From assembly GCA_027296925.1 (NCBI GenBank), contig JAPUIP010000780.1:1-10125 (forward strand): a DNA stretch of 10,125 bases, written 5' to 3'. Positions 1 through 5,806 of the stretch are shown here, in pieces; position 1 is the first letter of the stretch; each line of letters starts with the position of its first letter. The notes under the pieces are model-generated. The model searched no databases and was not told where the DNA came from. It worked only from the letters and a program-made list of their open reading frames with translations. Made by a program: the position numbers and the translations under genes. The DNA comes from Candidatus Poribacteria bacterium (lineage in GTDB: Bacteria; Poribacteria; WGA-4E; PCPOR2b).

Positions 1-293
1 GCCTTCCAACACTCCGAAGTGCAGCCATTGAACGCTGGAAGGCACCGATTTTAATTGGTGACCCGGATTGGGAGCTCGAAAGTCGTAATCGGTGGGGTGC
101 GGGAGAAGATCTGCCATCGACCTTAGACTTTGTGCGCACACTTTCGGCGGCTGAGAATCTGGTGGCGGTGTTCTGCGGGCACATTCACTTCACGCACGCT
201 GACGCGATTCGCCCACATGCTGTCCAGTATGTGGGTGCCCCCGCGTATGCCGGCGAAAAGCGACTGGTAGAATTTCGTCCTCTCGGTGGATAG
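1..293 (+). CDS. Metallophosphoesterase, C-terminal part (5' end outside window)
   Basis: The frame beginning at base 3 is open from the window edge to TAG at 291-293 and encodes 96 residues. Near the middle is FCGHIH (GHIH codons at 177-188), the C-terminal GHxH metal-binding motif of calcineurin-like metallophosphoesterases. It is followed by a stretch ending in QYVGAPAY, the usual final beta strands of this fold. Upstream, ILIGDPDWE could be part of the sheet that precedes that motif. These enzymes are two-metal hydrolases of phosphomono- or phosphodiesters; the substrate cannot be told here because the N-terminal metal-binding motifs lie outside the window. The gene converges on the PhyH gene with a 37-base gap, and no convincing terminator hairpin is visible in that gap. 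Confidence 0.72.
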   Translation, partial: LPTLRSAAIERWKAPILIGDPDWELESRNRWGAGEDLPSTLDFVRTLSAAENLVAVFCGHIHFTHADAIRPHAVQYVGAPAYAGEKRLVEFRPLGG

Positions 294-330
294 ATGCCGG
301 GGATAATTGGCAATCTGGGATGATTGGGCT

Positions 331-1140
331 TCAGTATTCCCAGCGAGCCAATTCCATCCATGCGGTGAGTTCCCGCTGCGTGGGGGTGAACCGCGCCCGT
401 ATTTCCGGCGGAAAGTAAAAGTGATGGCAGTTTTTGGGCTCGCGGGTCATGACGTTGTAATGCGCATGGACATAGTTGTAATACAGGTTTGATCGAACAG
501 GATGGGTTGTTTTCGGCAGGCCGTCGTGGATGACCGTTTCGGAAAACATCAAGACGTCACCGGCGCTACCGGTGACCGCGACCGTTCCCGGAAGCTCTAA
601 ACGGCTGTAGTTCTGCCAGGTCAGGTCGAAGTTACTTTTATGGGAGCCGGGCAGCGCAACGATACACCCATCCTCGGGGCCATTGTCCGTGAGGAAGTAG
701 ACGAGGTTGAACATACGGCTCCGGATGACGCCGTTGCGATAGGAATAATCTGTGGTGGGCACGCCGCGATGCCAGCCGCCCTGTTGCGCGCCGTGGAATT
801 TTGAGATGGACCATGTGTTGATGAGTTGCGGTTCGCCTACGAATTCACGAAGATAGGGTACAACACGGGGATGGTCGATGAGGCGATCGAAGATGCTGTC
901 CAGACGTGGCAGGCCATTGAGCCGAATCTGATGCCGGCGGCTCGTTTCGCGTGTCGGGCGACCGGGACCGACAGCTTCCATCCACTTATCTTCGAAGGTC
1001 TGGCCTTCGAGATGTTTGATGACACCCAAGAATTCCGCACATTCGTCGGGAGCGAGAACGCCTCGGAGCATGAGAAAACCTTGAAGGTCAAACAGGAAGC
1101 GTTCTTCGATGCTGACCTGTGTATCTTTGGGTTCTGACAT
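331..1140 (-). CDS. Phytanoyl-CoA dioxygenase (PhyH) family protein with HxG instead of HxD
   Basis: This 269-residue protein has the length and layout of PhyH-family Fe(II)/2-oxoglutarate oxygenases, which use a double-stranded beta helix. Recognisable parts are the N-terminal helix with FDLQGFLMLRGVL (17-29), the first iron ligand H124 in GWHRGV, the family signature LPGSHKSNF (163-171), the distal ligand H205 in ETVIHDG, and R216 as the likely 2-oxoglutarate anchor. The position that normally supplies the Asp ligand (HxD) is G126. The nearest Asp is D131, probably too far along the chain to be the same ligand. The ATG is preceded by AGGAGGG at good spacing. It lies 32 bp behind the 2-hydroxyacid dehydrogenase gene and is probably co-transcribed with it. 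The substrate is unknown. PhyH-fold membership is fairly sure; hydroxylase activity is not. Confidence 0.88.
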   Translation of the reverse strand: MSEPKDTQVSIEERFLFDLQGFLMLRGVLAPDECAEFLGVIKHLEGQTFEDKWMEAVGPGRPTRETSRRHQIRLNGLPRLDSIFDRLIDHPRVVPYLREFVGEPQLINTWSISKFHGAQQGGWHRGVPTTDYSYRNGVIRSRMFNLVYFLTDNGPEDGCIVALPGSHKSNFDLTWQNYSRLELPGTVAVTGSAGDVLMFSETVIHDGLPKTTHPVRSNLYYNYVHAHYNVMTREPKNCHHFYFPPEIRARFTPTQRELTAWMELARWEY

Positions 1141-1172
1141 TTTTCCCTCCTTTGTCTAAGATCGAGTTTGTT

Positions 1173-2186
1173 CTACTTTGGCGTGCTAAGCGATGTGGCA
1201 CGAAGTGCAGGGCTTTCCAGTACCTCGGGGTTCACAACCGACTCCGGCCTCCGTCCGGTTAATACCCTTGCAACCGATGACGCCGCGGATACCTGCAGGT
1301 CATAGACCGACTCGTTGGACAGAAACGCGGCGTGTGGGGTTAGAATGGTGTTTTCCAGGTTGAGCAGCGGCTCATCAACATCCGGGGGTTCTTGAGGCAA
1401 CACATCCAGGCCAGCGCCGGTAATCCAGCCTTCGTCCATCGCTTTGTGGAGGGCAACCGTGTCGATGATATCGCCCCGCGCGGTGTTGATGACGTAGGCG
1501 GTGGGTTTCATCTGACGGAATTCTTCCTCCCCCAACATTTGCTGCGTCTCGGCTGTCAACGGCGTGTGGATGGTGATGAAATCGGATTGCGCCAGGAGTT
1601 CGGGCAGATCGACCGACTTTACCCCGAGCGCTTGAAATCTCTGTTGAGAGATGTATGGATCATACGCAATGACGTTCAATCCGAAGGCCTGAGCTTTAGA
1701 CGCAATCGTTCCGCCAATTTTGCCAAGTCCAATGATGCCCAACGTTTGCCCGCGTATTCGGCGCATTGGCGGTCCGACCTCTCGGTCCCAATTCCTATTT
1801 TTGGCGTGGTGATTCAGCGTGGCAATCTTCCGAGCGCACGCCAGCAGCAGTGCCATGGCATGATCGGAGACCTCATCAATGCAGTACGCCGGAACATTGG
1901 CAACAACGATTCCAAGTGCAGTTGCGGTCCCGATATCGATGTTGTCCACCCCGACGCCGCATCGCGCGATGGCTTTGCACTTTTCGGCGGCTTTGATGAC
2001 GCCGGCAGTTACCTGCGCCCAGGTGGTGAGAATCCCATCGGCTTGGGGCGCTAAATCCGTGAGTTCCGCCTCCGTTCCGGTTTCAGCAACAATCAGTTCG
2101 GCACTTATTTCGGAGAGGACTTGTCGCTCCGGTTCGATAGAGGGCCAGGCGTAATCGGTTAAAAGGACTTTGTATTTTGCGGACAT
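1173..2186 (-). CDS. D-isomer-specific 2-hydroxyacid dehydrogenase, CtBP-like
   Basis: This is a 337-residue NAD-dependent dehydrogenase expected to interconvert 2-hydroxy and 2-keto acids in the cytoplasm. The Rossmann motif GLGKIG is at 153-158 and the ribose-binding acid is D176 in AYDPY. The catalytic residues of the family are R237 (NTARGD), E266 (PQEPP) and H285 (TPHAAF). RCGVGVDNID (75-84) and NVPAYCIDEVSDHA (97-110) are typical of the C-terminal-binding-protein-like branch (CtBP_dh). I chose the ATG at 2184-2186 because AAGGA lies 8 bases upstream. The frame also opens nine codons earlier at a GTG (2211-2213), which lacks such a site. It is first of a pair with the PhyH gene and is divergent from coaE. 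Substrates in this branch are rarely known; phosphoglycerate dehydrogenase is a less likely alternative because there is no ACT domain. Confidence 0.9.
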   Translation of the reverse strand: MSAKYKVLLTDYAWPSIEPERQVLSEISAELIVAETGTEAELTDLAPQADGILTTWAQVTAGVIKAAEKCKAIARCGVGVDNIDIGTATALGIVVANVPAYCIDEVSDHAMALLLACARKIATLNHHAKNRNWDREVGPPMRRIRGQTLGIIGLGKIGGTIASKAQAFGLNVIAYDPYISQQRFQALGVKSVDLPELLAQSDFITIHTPLTAETQQMLGEEEFRQMKPTAYVINTARGDIIDTVALHKAMDEGWITGAGLDVLPQEPPDVDEPLLNLENTILTPHAAFLSNESVYDLQVSAASSVARVLTGRRPESVVNPEVLESPALRATSLSTPK

Positions 2187-2394
2187 CCTTAATTTCCTTT
2201 CGGTGTGTTTCACCCGGCGGACCAGACCGGGAAGGGGCTTCGTCAGACACGCTCCCAGATGAGATGGGCCGTTTGCTGCTTGCCTTCCATCAGAAGGGGT
2301 GGCGTACGCAATGATGATATGTTACCATCAAAAGCAAAAATACGAGCCCTATCCACACCAATCCAGTTCGGATAGAGGCCGACTTCTACGAGCC
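2187..2394. other. Divergent intergenic region between dehydrogenase and coaE
   Basis: This 208-base gap separates two divergent starts and must carry promoters for both directions if the chosen starts are right. On the plus strand TG-A-TATGTT (2315-2323) is a weak extended -10 candidate with no matching -35. On the minus strand nothing resembles a consensus promoter. A short dyad CCCGG...CCGGG lies at 2213-2231, too weak to call an operator. The coaE frame stays open back to a GTG at 2299, but the predicted extension of 32 residues is not like CoaE and is treated as non-coding. Confidence 0.4.
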
Positions 2395-3054
2395 ATGAAA
2401 CCAATTCATCCCAACCGCGGTATCATCGTCGGTGTCACGGGCGGTATCGCCTGCGGCAAATCAACTGTATCAAAACTTCTCGGCGAAAAAGGCGCGATTC
2501 CCATTAACTCGGATGCGATCGGGCATCAGTTGCTCAAGCGAGGAAGCCCCGTCATCGGTGCGTTGATTGAGGCTTTTGGCGCTGACATCCTCGATGAGTC
2601 GGGTGCCGTCAGCCGTCAAAAACTCGGCGCGATCGTCTTCAAAGATAAGGCCGCTCGCGAGCGTTTGAACGCGATTATGCACCCACCGATCGTTCAGCAA
2701 TCCCGCTCAGAAGCAAGACGGCTTGTCGCTGAGGATGCGAATTGTATTGTCTTGATCGATGCGCCACTGCTCATTGAGGCGGGGGCCCAGGATACCGTGG
2801 ATGTCATTGTGGTGGTCACGGCTTCACCGGAGGTGCAACGTCAACGTCTGTTGGAACGAAGTATTGCGCAAAAACGACCGCTCAGCCGAACTGAAGTGAA
2901 GGCGCGAATCGATTCCCAAATGCCGCTGTCCGAAAAGGTCAAATATGCCGATTTCGTCATCGAAAATGAGGGGACGATTGAAGAACTGCGCCAGAAAGTA
3001 GATGAGCTCTGGCACAATCTCCGCGCCCTTCGAGAACGCGCCGATATGAGATAG
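2395..3054 (+). CDS. coaE: Dephospho-CoA kinase
   Basis: CoaE phosphorylates the 3'-hydroxyl of the ribose in dephospho-CoA, the last step of coenzyme A synthesis, in the cytoplasm. The 219-residue product starts with a Walker A loop GVTGGIACGKST (13-24, with K22 and S23). It continues with the family motif INSDAIGH (37-44), where D40 is the expected catalytic acid, then MHPPIV (95-100), APLLIEAG (123-130) and the Arg-rich lid around RQRLLERS (149-156). Length matches the usual 200-220 residues. The start is uncertain: the ATG at 2395 gives the expected short N-terminus, but no clear ribosome-binding site precedes it (GAGG at 2375-2378 is too far). An earlier GTG at 2299 or ATG at 2314 would add an unlikely extension. 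It is the only obvious housekeeping gene in the window and is transcribed alone here. Confidence 0.95.
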   Translation: MKPIHPNRGIIVGVTGGIACGKSTVSKLLGEKGAIPINSDAIGHQLLKRGSPVIGALIEAFGADILDESGAVSRQKLGAIVFKDKAARERLNAIMHPPIVQQSRSEARRLVAEDANCIVLIDAPLLIEAGAQDTVDVIVVVTASPEVQRQRLLERSIAQKRPLSRTEVKARIDSQMPLSEKVKYADFVIENEGTIEELRQKVDELWHNLRALRERADMR

Positions 3055-3095
3055 AGGGACAAGTACCCTGACGGGCATTTCATTTCCCTTCGGGC

Positions 3096-3758
3096 CTAAT
3101 TCCCCATTTCAGCGGGCGCTGCAATCACCAATGGTTCGATACCCGGCAATTGTATGCGCCTGAGGATTGTGCGGGCCTCCTCCTTATCCTCGAAAAGCCC
3201 AAGTGTTATGCGGTACCAGGGTTCGGATTGGACAGTGACGTAAGCGAGTTGGATATCCTCATTCAGCTCTAACGCTTCTAAAGACTCGATCAGTGCATGC
3301 GCTTTTTCACTGCTTTTGAGTGAACTCACCAAAACCGTGTATTTTGATGTGGAACTTTTGCTGAGTTCAATCTCTTGCGGAGGAGCTGACGGTTTTTCCT
3401 TTTTTCGTTCCAACTCTATTGATTTAGCATAGTCTCGCGCGCATTGCGCATTATCGCCTAAAAAGGCGTATGTCAAGCTACGGTACCTATGAGCGAGGGC
3501 ATTTTCCGGCGCAAGCTCAATAACCGTTGTGAAGTCAGCAATCGCCTTCTGGTATTCACCCAGTTCTCGGTAGAGCATGCCTCGATTATAATAAGCCTGC
3601 GCACCGGTTGGGTCGGTGTCGACCGCCTGTGTATATATTGCAATCTCCGCTTCGAGCCCCTCAATTTCTTTAGCGGCACGCTGGCGGGTAGATAATACTC
3701 CCCAAACAAGTACCGCAAACACTGCAATCATGCTAAGAACAGCTAAAATCCTGATCAA
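3096..3758 (-). CDS. Membrane-anchored TPR and SPOR domain protein
   Basis: The 220-residue product has one N-terminal membrane helix (about 3-23). Two clear tetratricopeptide repeats follow (about 53-84 and 87-118), possibly with a partial one before them at 35-50. A charged linker leads to a C-terminal SPOR-like domain (about 138-212) that contains KYTVLVSSL, RITLGLFEDKEEA and a final PLVI strand. SPOR domains bind glycan-stripped peptidoglycan at division sites; TPRs bind protein partners. A periplasmic role in cell envelope or division is therefore likely, but it is inferred. The start is TTG at 3756-3758, preceded by GGGAGG four bases away. The next Met (residue 10) would cut the membrane helix in half. 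It converges on coaE with a 41-base gap and lies 129 bases behind the GGT-like gene. Confidence 0.85.
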   Translation of the reverse strand: MIRILAVLSMIAVFAVLVWGVLSTRQRAAKEIEGLEAEIAIYTQAVDTDPTGAQAYYNRGMLYRELGEYQKAIADFTTVIELAPENALAHRYRSLTYAFLGDNAQCARDYAKSIELERKKEKPSAPPQEIELSKSSTSKYTVLVSSLKSSEKAHALIESLEALELNEDIQLAYVTVQSEPWYRITLGLFEDKEEARTILRRIQLPGIEPLVIAAPAEMGN

Positions 3759-3768
3759 ATTTCCTCCC
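3759..3768 (-). promoter_or_regulatory. Ribosome-binding site supporting a TTG start
   Basis: On the minus strand GGGAGG (3768-3763) is followed by AAAT and then TTG at 3758-3756. The strength and position of this site are the reason for choosing the TTG, which keeps the whole membrane helix of the TPR-SPOR protein. No in-frame ATG has a comparable site. Confidence 0.7.
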
Positions 3769-3795
3769 TTCCCGTTGCATGTTTAAGAGCTTCAA

Positions 3796-3863
3796 TGTCG
3801 TCCGCCTTAAGACGACTTTTCCGCCCACCACGTCCTCGGATGACCAGGGGCCAGCGGACGACA
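3796..3863. repeat. Long-range 10-bp inverted repeat between GGT-like and TPR-SPOR genes
   Basis: TGTCGTCCGC (3796-3805) is the exact reverse complement of GCGGACGACA (3854-3863), with a 48-base loop. A second, shorter partner GACGAC (3811-3816) can pair with the same left arm in competition. Read on the minus strand, the element begins 25 bases after the stop codon of the GGT-like gene. No T-run follows on that strand, so a simple intrinsic terminator is not supported. It may be an mRNA processing or stabilising stem, or an interspersed repeat. Confidence 0.5.
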
Positions 3864-3887
3864 GTTACTCGATGTTTTCCTAACCCA

Positions 3888-5516
3888 TCAGATCCCGATG
3901 GAATATCCGTCGCGACGCGGATCTGCGCCACCCATGAGTGAACCCTCTTCTGAATCGACGGCGATGCCTTGACCGCCTCCCACCCCAGCCGTCCAGTCGG
4001 GCATCACATGAATATCATGACCGCGCGCCGTTAGTTCTTCCCTGACTGCAACCGGAACGCGCCCTTCCATGCTAACCTCGAGGCCTGGACGATCAACGCG
4101 AACGCGAGGGGCTTCAATTGCCGCCTGAATATTCATGCCGTGTTCGATTAGGTTCAAAACCATCTGTGCTGTGGTCTGCAAGATACCATGACTCCCCGGC
4201 GTCCCGATCACCGCGAAGAGTTTCCCGTTCTTCCACACCTGGCAGGGAGACATGCACATCTCGATCTTTTTGTGTGGCGCGATGGCGTTCGGGCTTTCCG
4301 GCAGGAGGTCAAACCAGTTCATAAAGTTGTTGAGGAACATGCCCGTCTCACCGAGACTTACCCCGGAGCCAAAGGCAGAACCGAGACTCTGCGTCACTGC
4401 AACGGCATTGCCCTCGCCGTCAACCACATCGAAGTGCGTGGTACATTCATTGATCCACTCTTCTGGACTGCCCGGTAACACCTCGCCCGGAAGTTTGTCC
4501 TTCGTGTAACGATCACCACCGCCGACCGATGCGCGGTAGCCGATTCGCTTCCGTTGGGCGGCGGCATAGCCTTTGGAGAGCAACCCGGAGATGGGGGGAT
4601 TCTGTGCACAGGTGTATTCGGCGCGATCGGCGCTAGCCAGCTTAATCGCTTCGATCAGTAGATGGAGATATTGCGCTGAGTTATGCCCCAGATCGCCGAG
4701 CGGATCGTTCTCTAAGATGTTGAACGTTTCGAGATATTGAAAACCGGAACACGGCGGCGGTGGACAGTAGATCTCATATCCTTTGTAGGTGGTTGAAATC
4801 GGCGCGTACCATTCCACCTGAAAATCTGCTAGATCTTTCGCCGTGATCAAGCCGTCATTCTCGCGGGAGAATCGATCGATCTCCTGTGCAATTTCGCCAC
4901 GATAGAAGACTTCGGCGCCGCCTTCGACCACTCGCCGGAAGGTGCGTGCAAGGTCGCGCTGCACCAGGATCTCGCCGGGGCGAGGCGTCCGTCCCCGTGC
5001 CACGATGATCTCCGCTCCGGTCGGCGAGAATCGGGACACCGCGCCTGCCATGAACTCAGCGTTTTTGGCCGTCACCGCGTAGCCGTTTTCCGCAAGTTCA
5101 ATCGCCGGCGTAAAAATATCTTCGCGATCCATGCTCCCGTATCGATCTAGCAGTGCCAGCCAGCCGCCGCAAGCGCCGGGAACCATTCCCGACCGGATGC
5201 CGACCTCGCTTGACCCCGGTGCCGAATAGGCATCAATCGTCGCTCCGTAAGGGCTTGTCCCCATGTAGTCGAGGACGTGGATCCCCTCTTCTTTGGCGTT
5301 ATAAATCAACATATAGCCGCAGCCGGCGATGCCCGACATGTACGGCTCGGTGACGTTGAGGGTGGACGCAACAGCAACTATCGCGTCGAAAGCGTTGCCG
5401 CCCTGAAGTAACGTCCGCACGCCCGCTAGACTTGCAAGTGGGTGTGCGCTGGAAACCATGCCTCGCGTGCCGGTCACGGTTGGACGATGCGTAACCCCAT
5501 GTGATGGAAATGCCAT
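3888..5516 (-). CDS. Gamma-glutamyltransferase-family Ntn hydrolase with altered substrate pocket
   Basis: This 542-residue protein belongs to the GGT family, whose precursor cleaves itself before a Thr that becomes the nucleophile. The cleavage site is ECTTHFDVVDG with T359 as nucleophile, and the small subunit continues with NAVAVTQSLGSAFGSG, FLNNFMNW and IGTPGSHGI. The large subunit shows the usual QGGNAFDAIVAV, CPPPPCSGFQ and GLITAKDLADF. Several residues that bind the gamma-glutamyl group in E. coli GGT are changed: R114 to M85, N411 to G379, D433 to W401, and S462-S463 to M420-C421. The true substrate is therefore probably not a gamma-glutamyl compound. There is no signal peptide, so it should be cytoplasmic, unlike E. 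coli GGT. The ATG has AGGAGGT four bases upstream; the frame also opens at a GTG at 5564. Family assignment is firm; activity is unknown. Confidence 0.92.
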   Translation of the reverse strand: MAFPSHGVTHRPTVTGTRGMVSSAHPLASLAGVRTLLQGGNAFDAIVAVASTLNVTEPYMSGIAGCGYMLIYNAKEEGIHVLDYMGTSPYGATIDAYSAPGSSEVGIRSGMVPGACGGWLALLDRYGSMDREDIFTPAIELAENGYAVTAKNAEFMAGAVSRFSPTGAEIIVARGRTPRPGEILVQRDLARTFRRVVEGGAEVFYRGEIAQEIDRFSRENDGLITAKDLADFQVEWYAPISTTYKGYEIYCPPPPCSGFQYLETFNILENDPLGDLGHNSAQYLHLLIEAIKLASADRAEYTCAQNPPISGLLSKGYAAAQRKRIGYRASVGGGDRYTKDKLPGEVLPGSPEEWINECTTHFDVVDGEGNAVAVTQSLGSAFGSGVSLGETGMFLNNFMNWFDLLPESPNAIAPHKKIEMCMSPCQVWKNGKLFAVIGTPGSHGILQTTAQMVLNLIEHGMNIQAAIEAPRVRVDRPGLEVSMEGRVPVAVREELTARGHDIHVMPDWTAGVGGGQGIAVDSEEGSLMGGADPRRDGYSIGI

Positions 5517-5520
5517 AATG

Positions 5521-5527
5521 ACCTCCT
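5521..5527 (-). promoter_or_regulatory. Ribosome-binding site fixing the start of the GGT-like gene
   Basis: AGGAGGT on the minus strand lies four bases before ATG at 5516-5514. It favours a 542-residue product over the 558-residue version starting at the upstream GTG (5564-5562), and so also supports the lack of a signal peptide. Confidence 0.8.
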
Positions 5528-5578
5528 GTTTAGGTGTGGATCTGAAAATTGAAGCTGGAGCCACTTCTGTCTTATGAA

Positions 5579-5599
5579 TTCACACTCTGTTTATGTGAA
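5579..5599. repeat. Dyad TTCACA-N9-TGTGAA
   Basis: A perfect 6-bp inverted repeat with a 9-base centre. It extends to GAATTCACA / TGTGAAATTC if one base is bulged. It lies between the GGT-like gene and the plus-strand consensus promoter, 30 bases upstream of its -35 element, so it could be an operator. The spacing is not that of a CRP/FNR site. Confidence 0.3.
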
Positions 5600-5629
5600 A
5601 TTCGGTACAGAAAAAATGCAGATATACAA

Positions 5630-5657
5630 TTGACAAAACAGAGAAAATCAGTATAAT
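5630..5657 (+). promoter_or_regulatory. Consensus sigma70 promoter
   Basis: TTGACA (5630-5635) and TATAAT (5652-5657) are both perfect consensus hexamers separated by 16 bases in AT-rich DNA. The start point should be near 5664. It points right, away from the GGT-like gene and into a stretch where no plus-strand gene is recognisable before the convergent exported-protein gene. The product may be a short RNA, or the promoter may be left over from a lost gene or mobile element. Confidence 0.75.
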
Positions 5658-5736
5658 GGGTAATTGTAAAATAACTTGTCCTTAATCTTTCAGATGGATT
5701 TCGAATCAGAGGAAAGGAGATGTAGATTTGTGAAGT

Positions 5737-5781
5737 GACCCCATTTTTCTGGACACTTTTTGGGCGTTTTTAAGTGGGGTC
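5737..5781 (+). terminator. Inverted repeat GACCCCA/TGGGGTC: possible terminator or insertion-sequence end remnant
   Basis: GACCCCA (5737-5743) pairs exactly with TGGGGTC (5775-5781) around a T-rich 31-base loop, and TTT follows. A competing stem CACTT (5754-5758) / AAGTG (5772-5776) overlaps it. As a terminator it would end the transcript from the consensus promoter after about 120 bases, but the loop is long and the T-run short. The TGACCCC...TGGACAC pattern also resembles ends of some IS3-type elements; no transposase is present. Either reading is tentative. Confidence 0.35.
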
Positions 5782-5806
5782 TTTGCTGTGGACACTCATA
5801 TCTTTT

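Larger units (their letters stand above)
5517..5806. other. AT-rich intergenic region with promoter, orphan ribosome-binding site and dyads
   Basis: No gene of normal size is supported here. Reading rightwards it holds the TTCACA dyad, the consensus promoter, the run AGGAAAGGAG (5710-5719), then ATG directly joined to TAG. GTG at 5730-5732 has proper spacing from the run but reads GTG-AAG-TGA, only two codons. The GACCCCA/TGGGGTC inverted repeat follows at 5737-5781. TGGACACT occurs twice, at 5750-5757 and 5789-5796. A leader with a ribosome-binding site but no frame suggests a deleted gene start or an excised element. Confidence 0.5.

Noticed and set aside
1392..2054. 220-residue plus-strand ORF opposite the 2-hydroxyacid dehydrogenase gene
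   Set aside because: It lies wholly antisense to a gene with clear catalytic motifs, has no recognisable domain, and its composition (Arg, Gly, Asp rich) is what a reverse frame of GC-rich coding DNA gives.
2299..2394. N-terminal extension of coaE from GTG at 2299
   Set aside because: The 32 extra residues (MAYAMMICYHQKQKY and on) are unlike any CoaE N-terminus, and the P-loop sits at the expected place when starting at 2395.
3055..3095. Bidirectional terminator between coaE and the TPR-SPOR gene
   Set aside because: Only 3-4 bp stems (such as AGGG/CCCT) can be drawn and no T-run follows on either strand.
4188..4478. Plus-strand ORF opposite the GGT-like gene
   Set aside because: It is a shadow of the GGT catalytic region and shows no independent features.
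5579..5599. CRP/FNR operator
   Set aside because: The half-sites are in the order TTCACA-N9-TGTGAA, which is the reverse of TGTGA-N6-TCACA, and the spacing is wrong.
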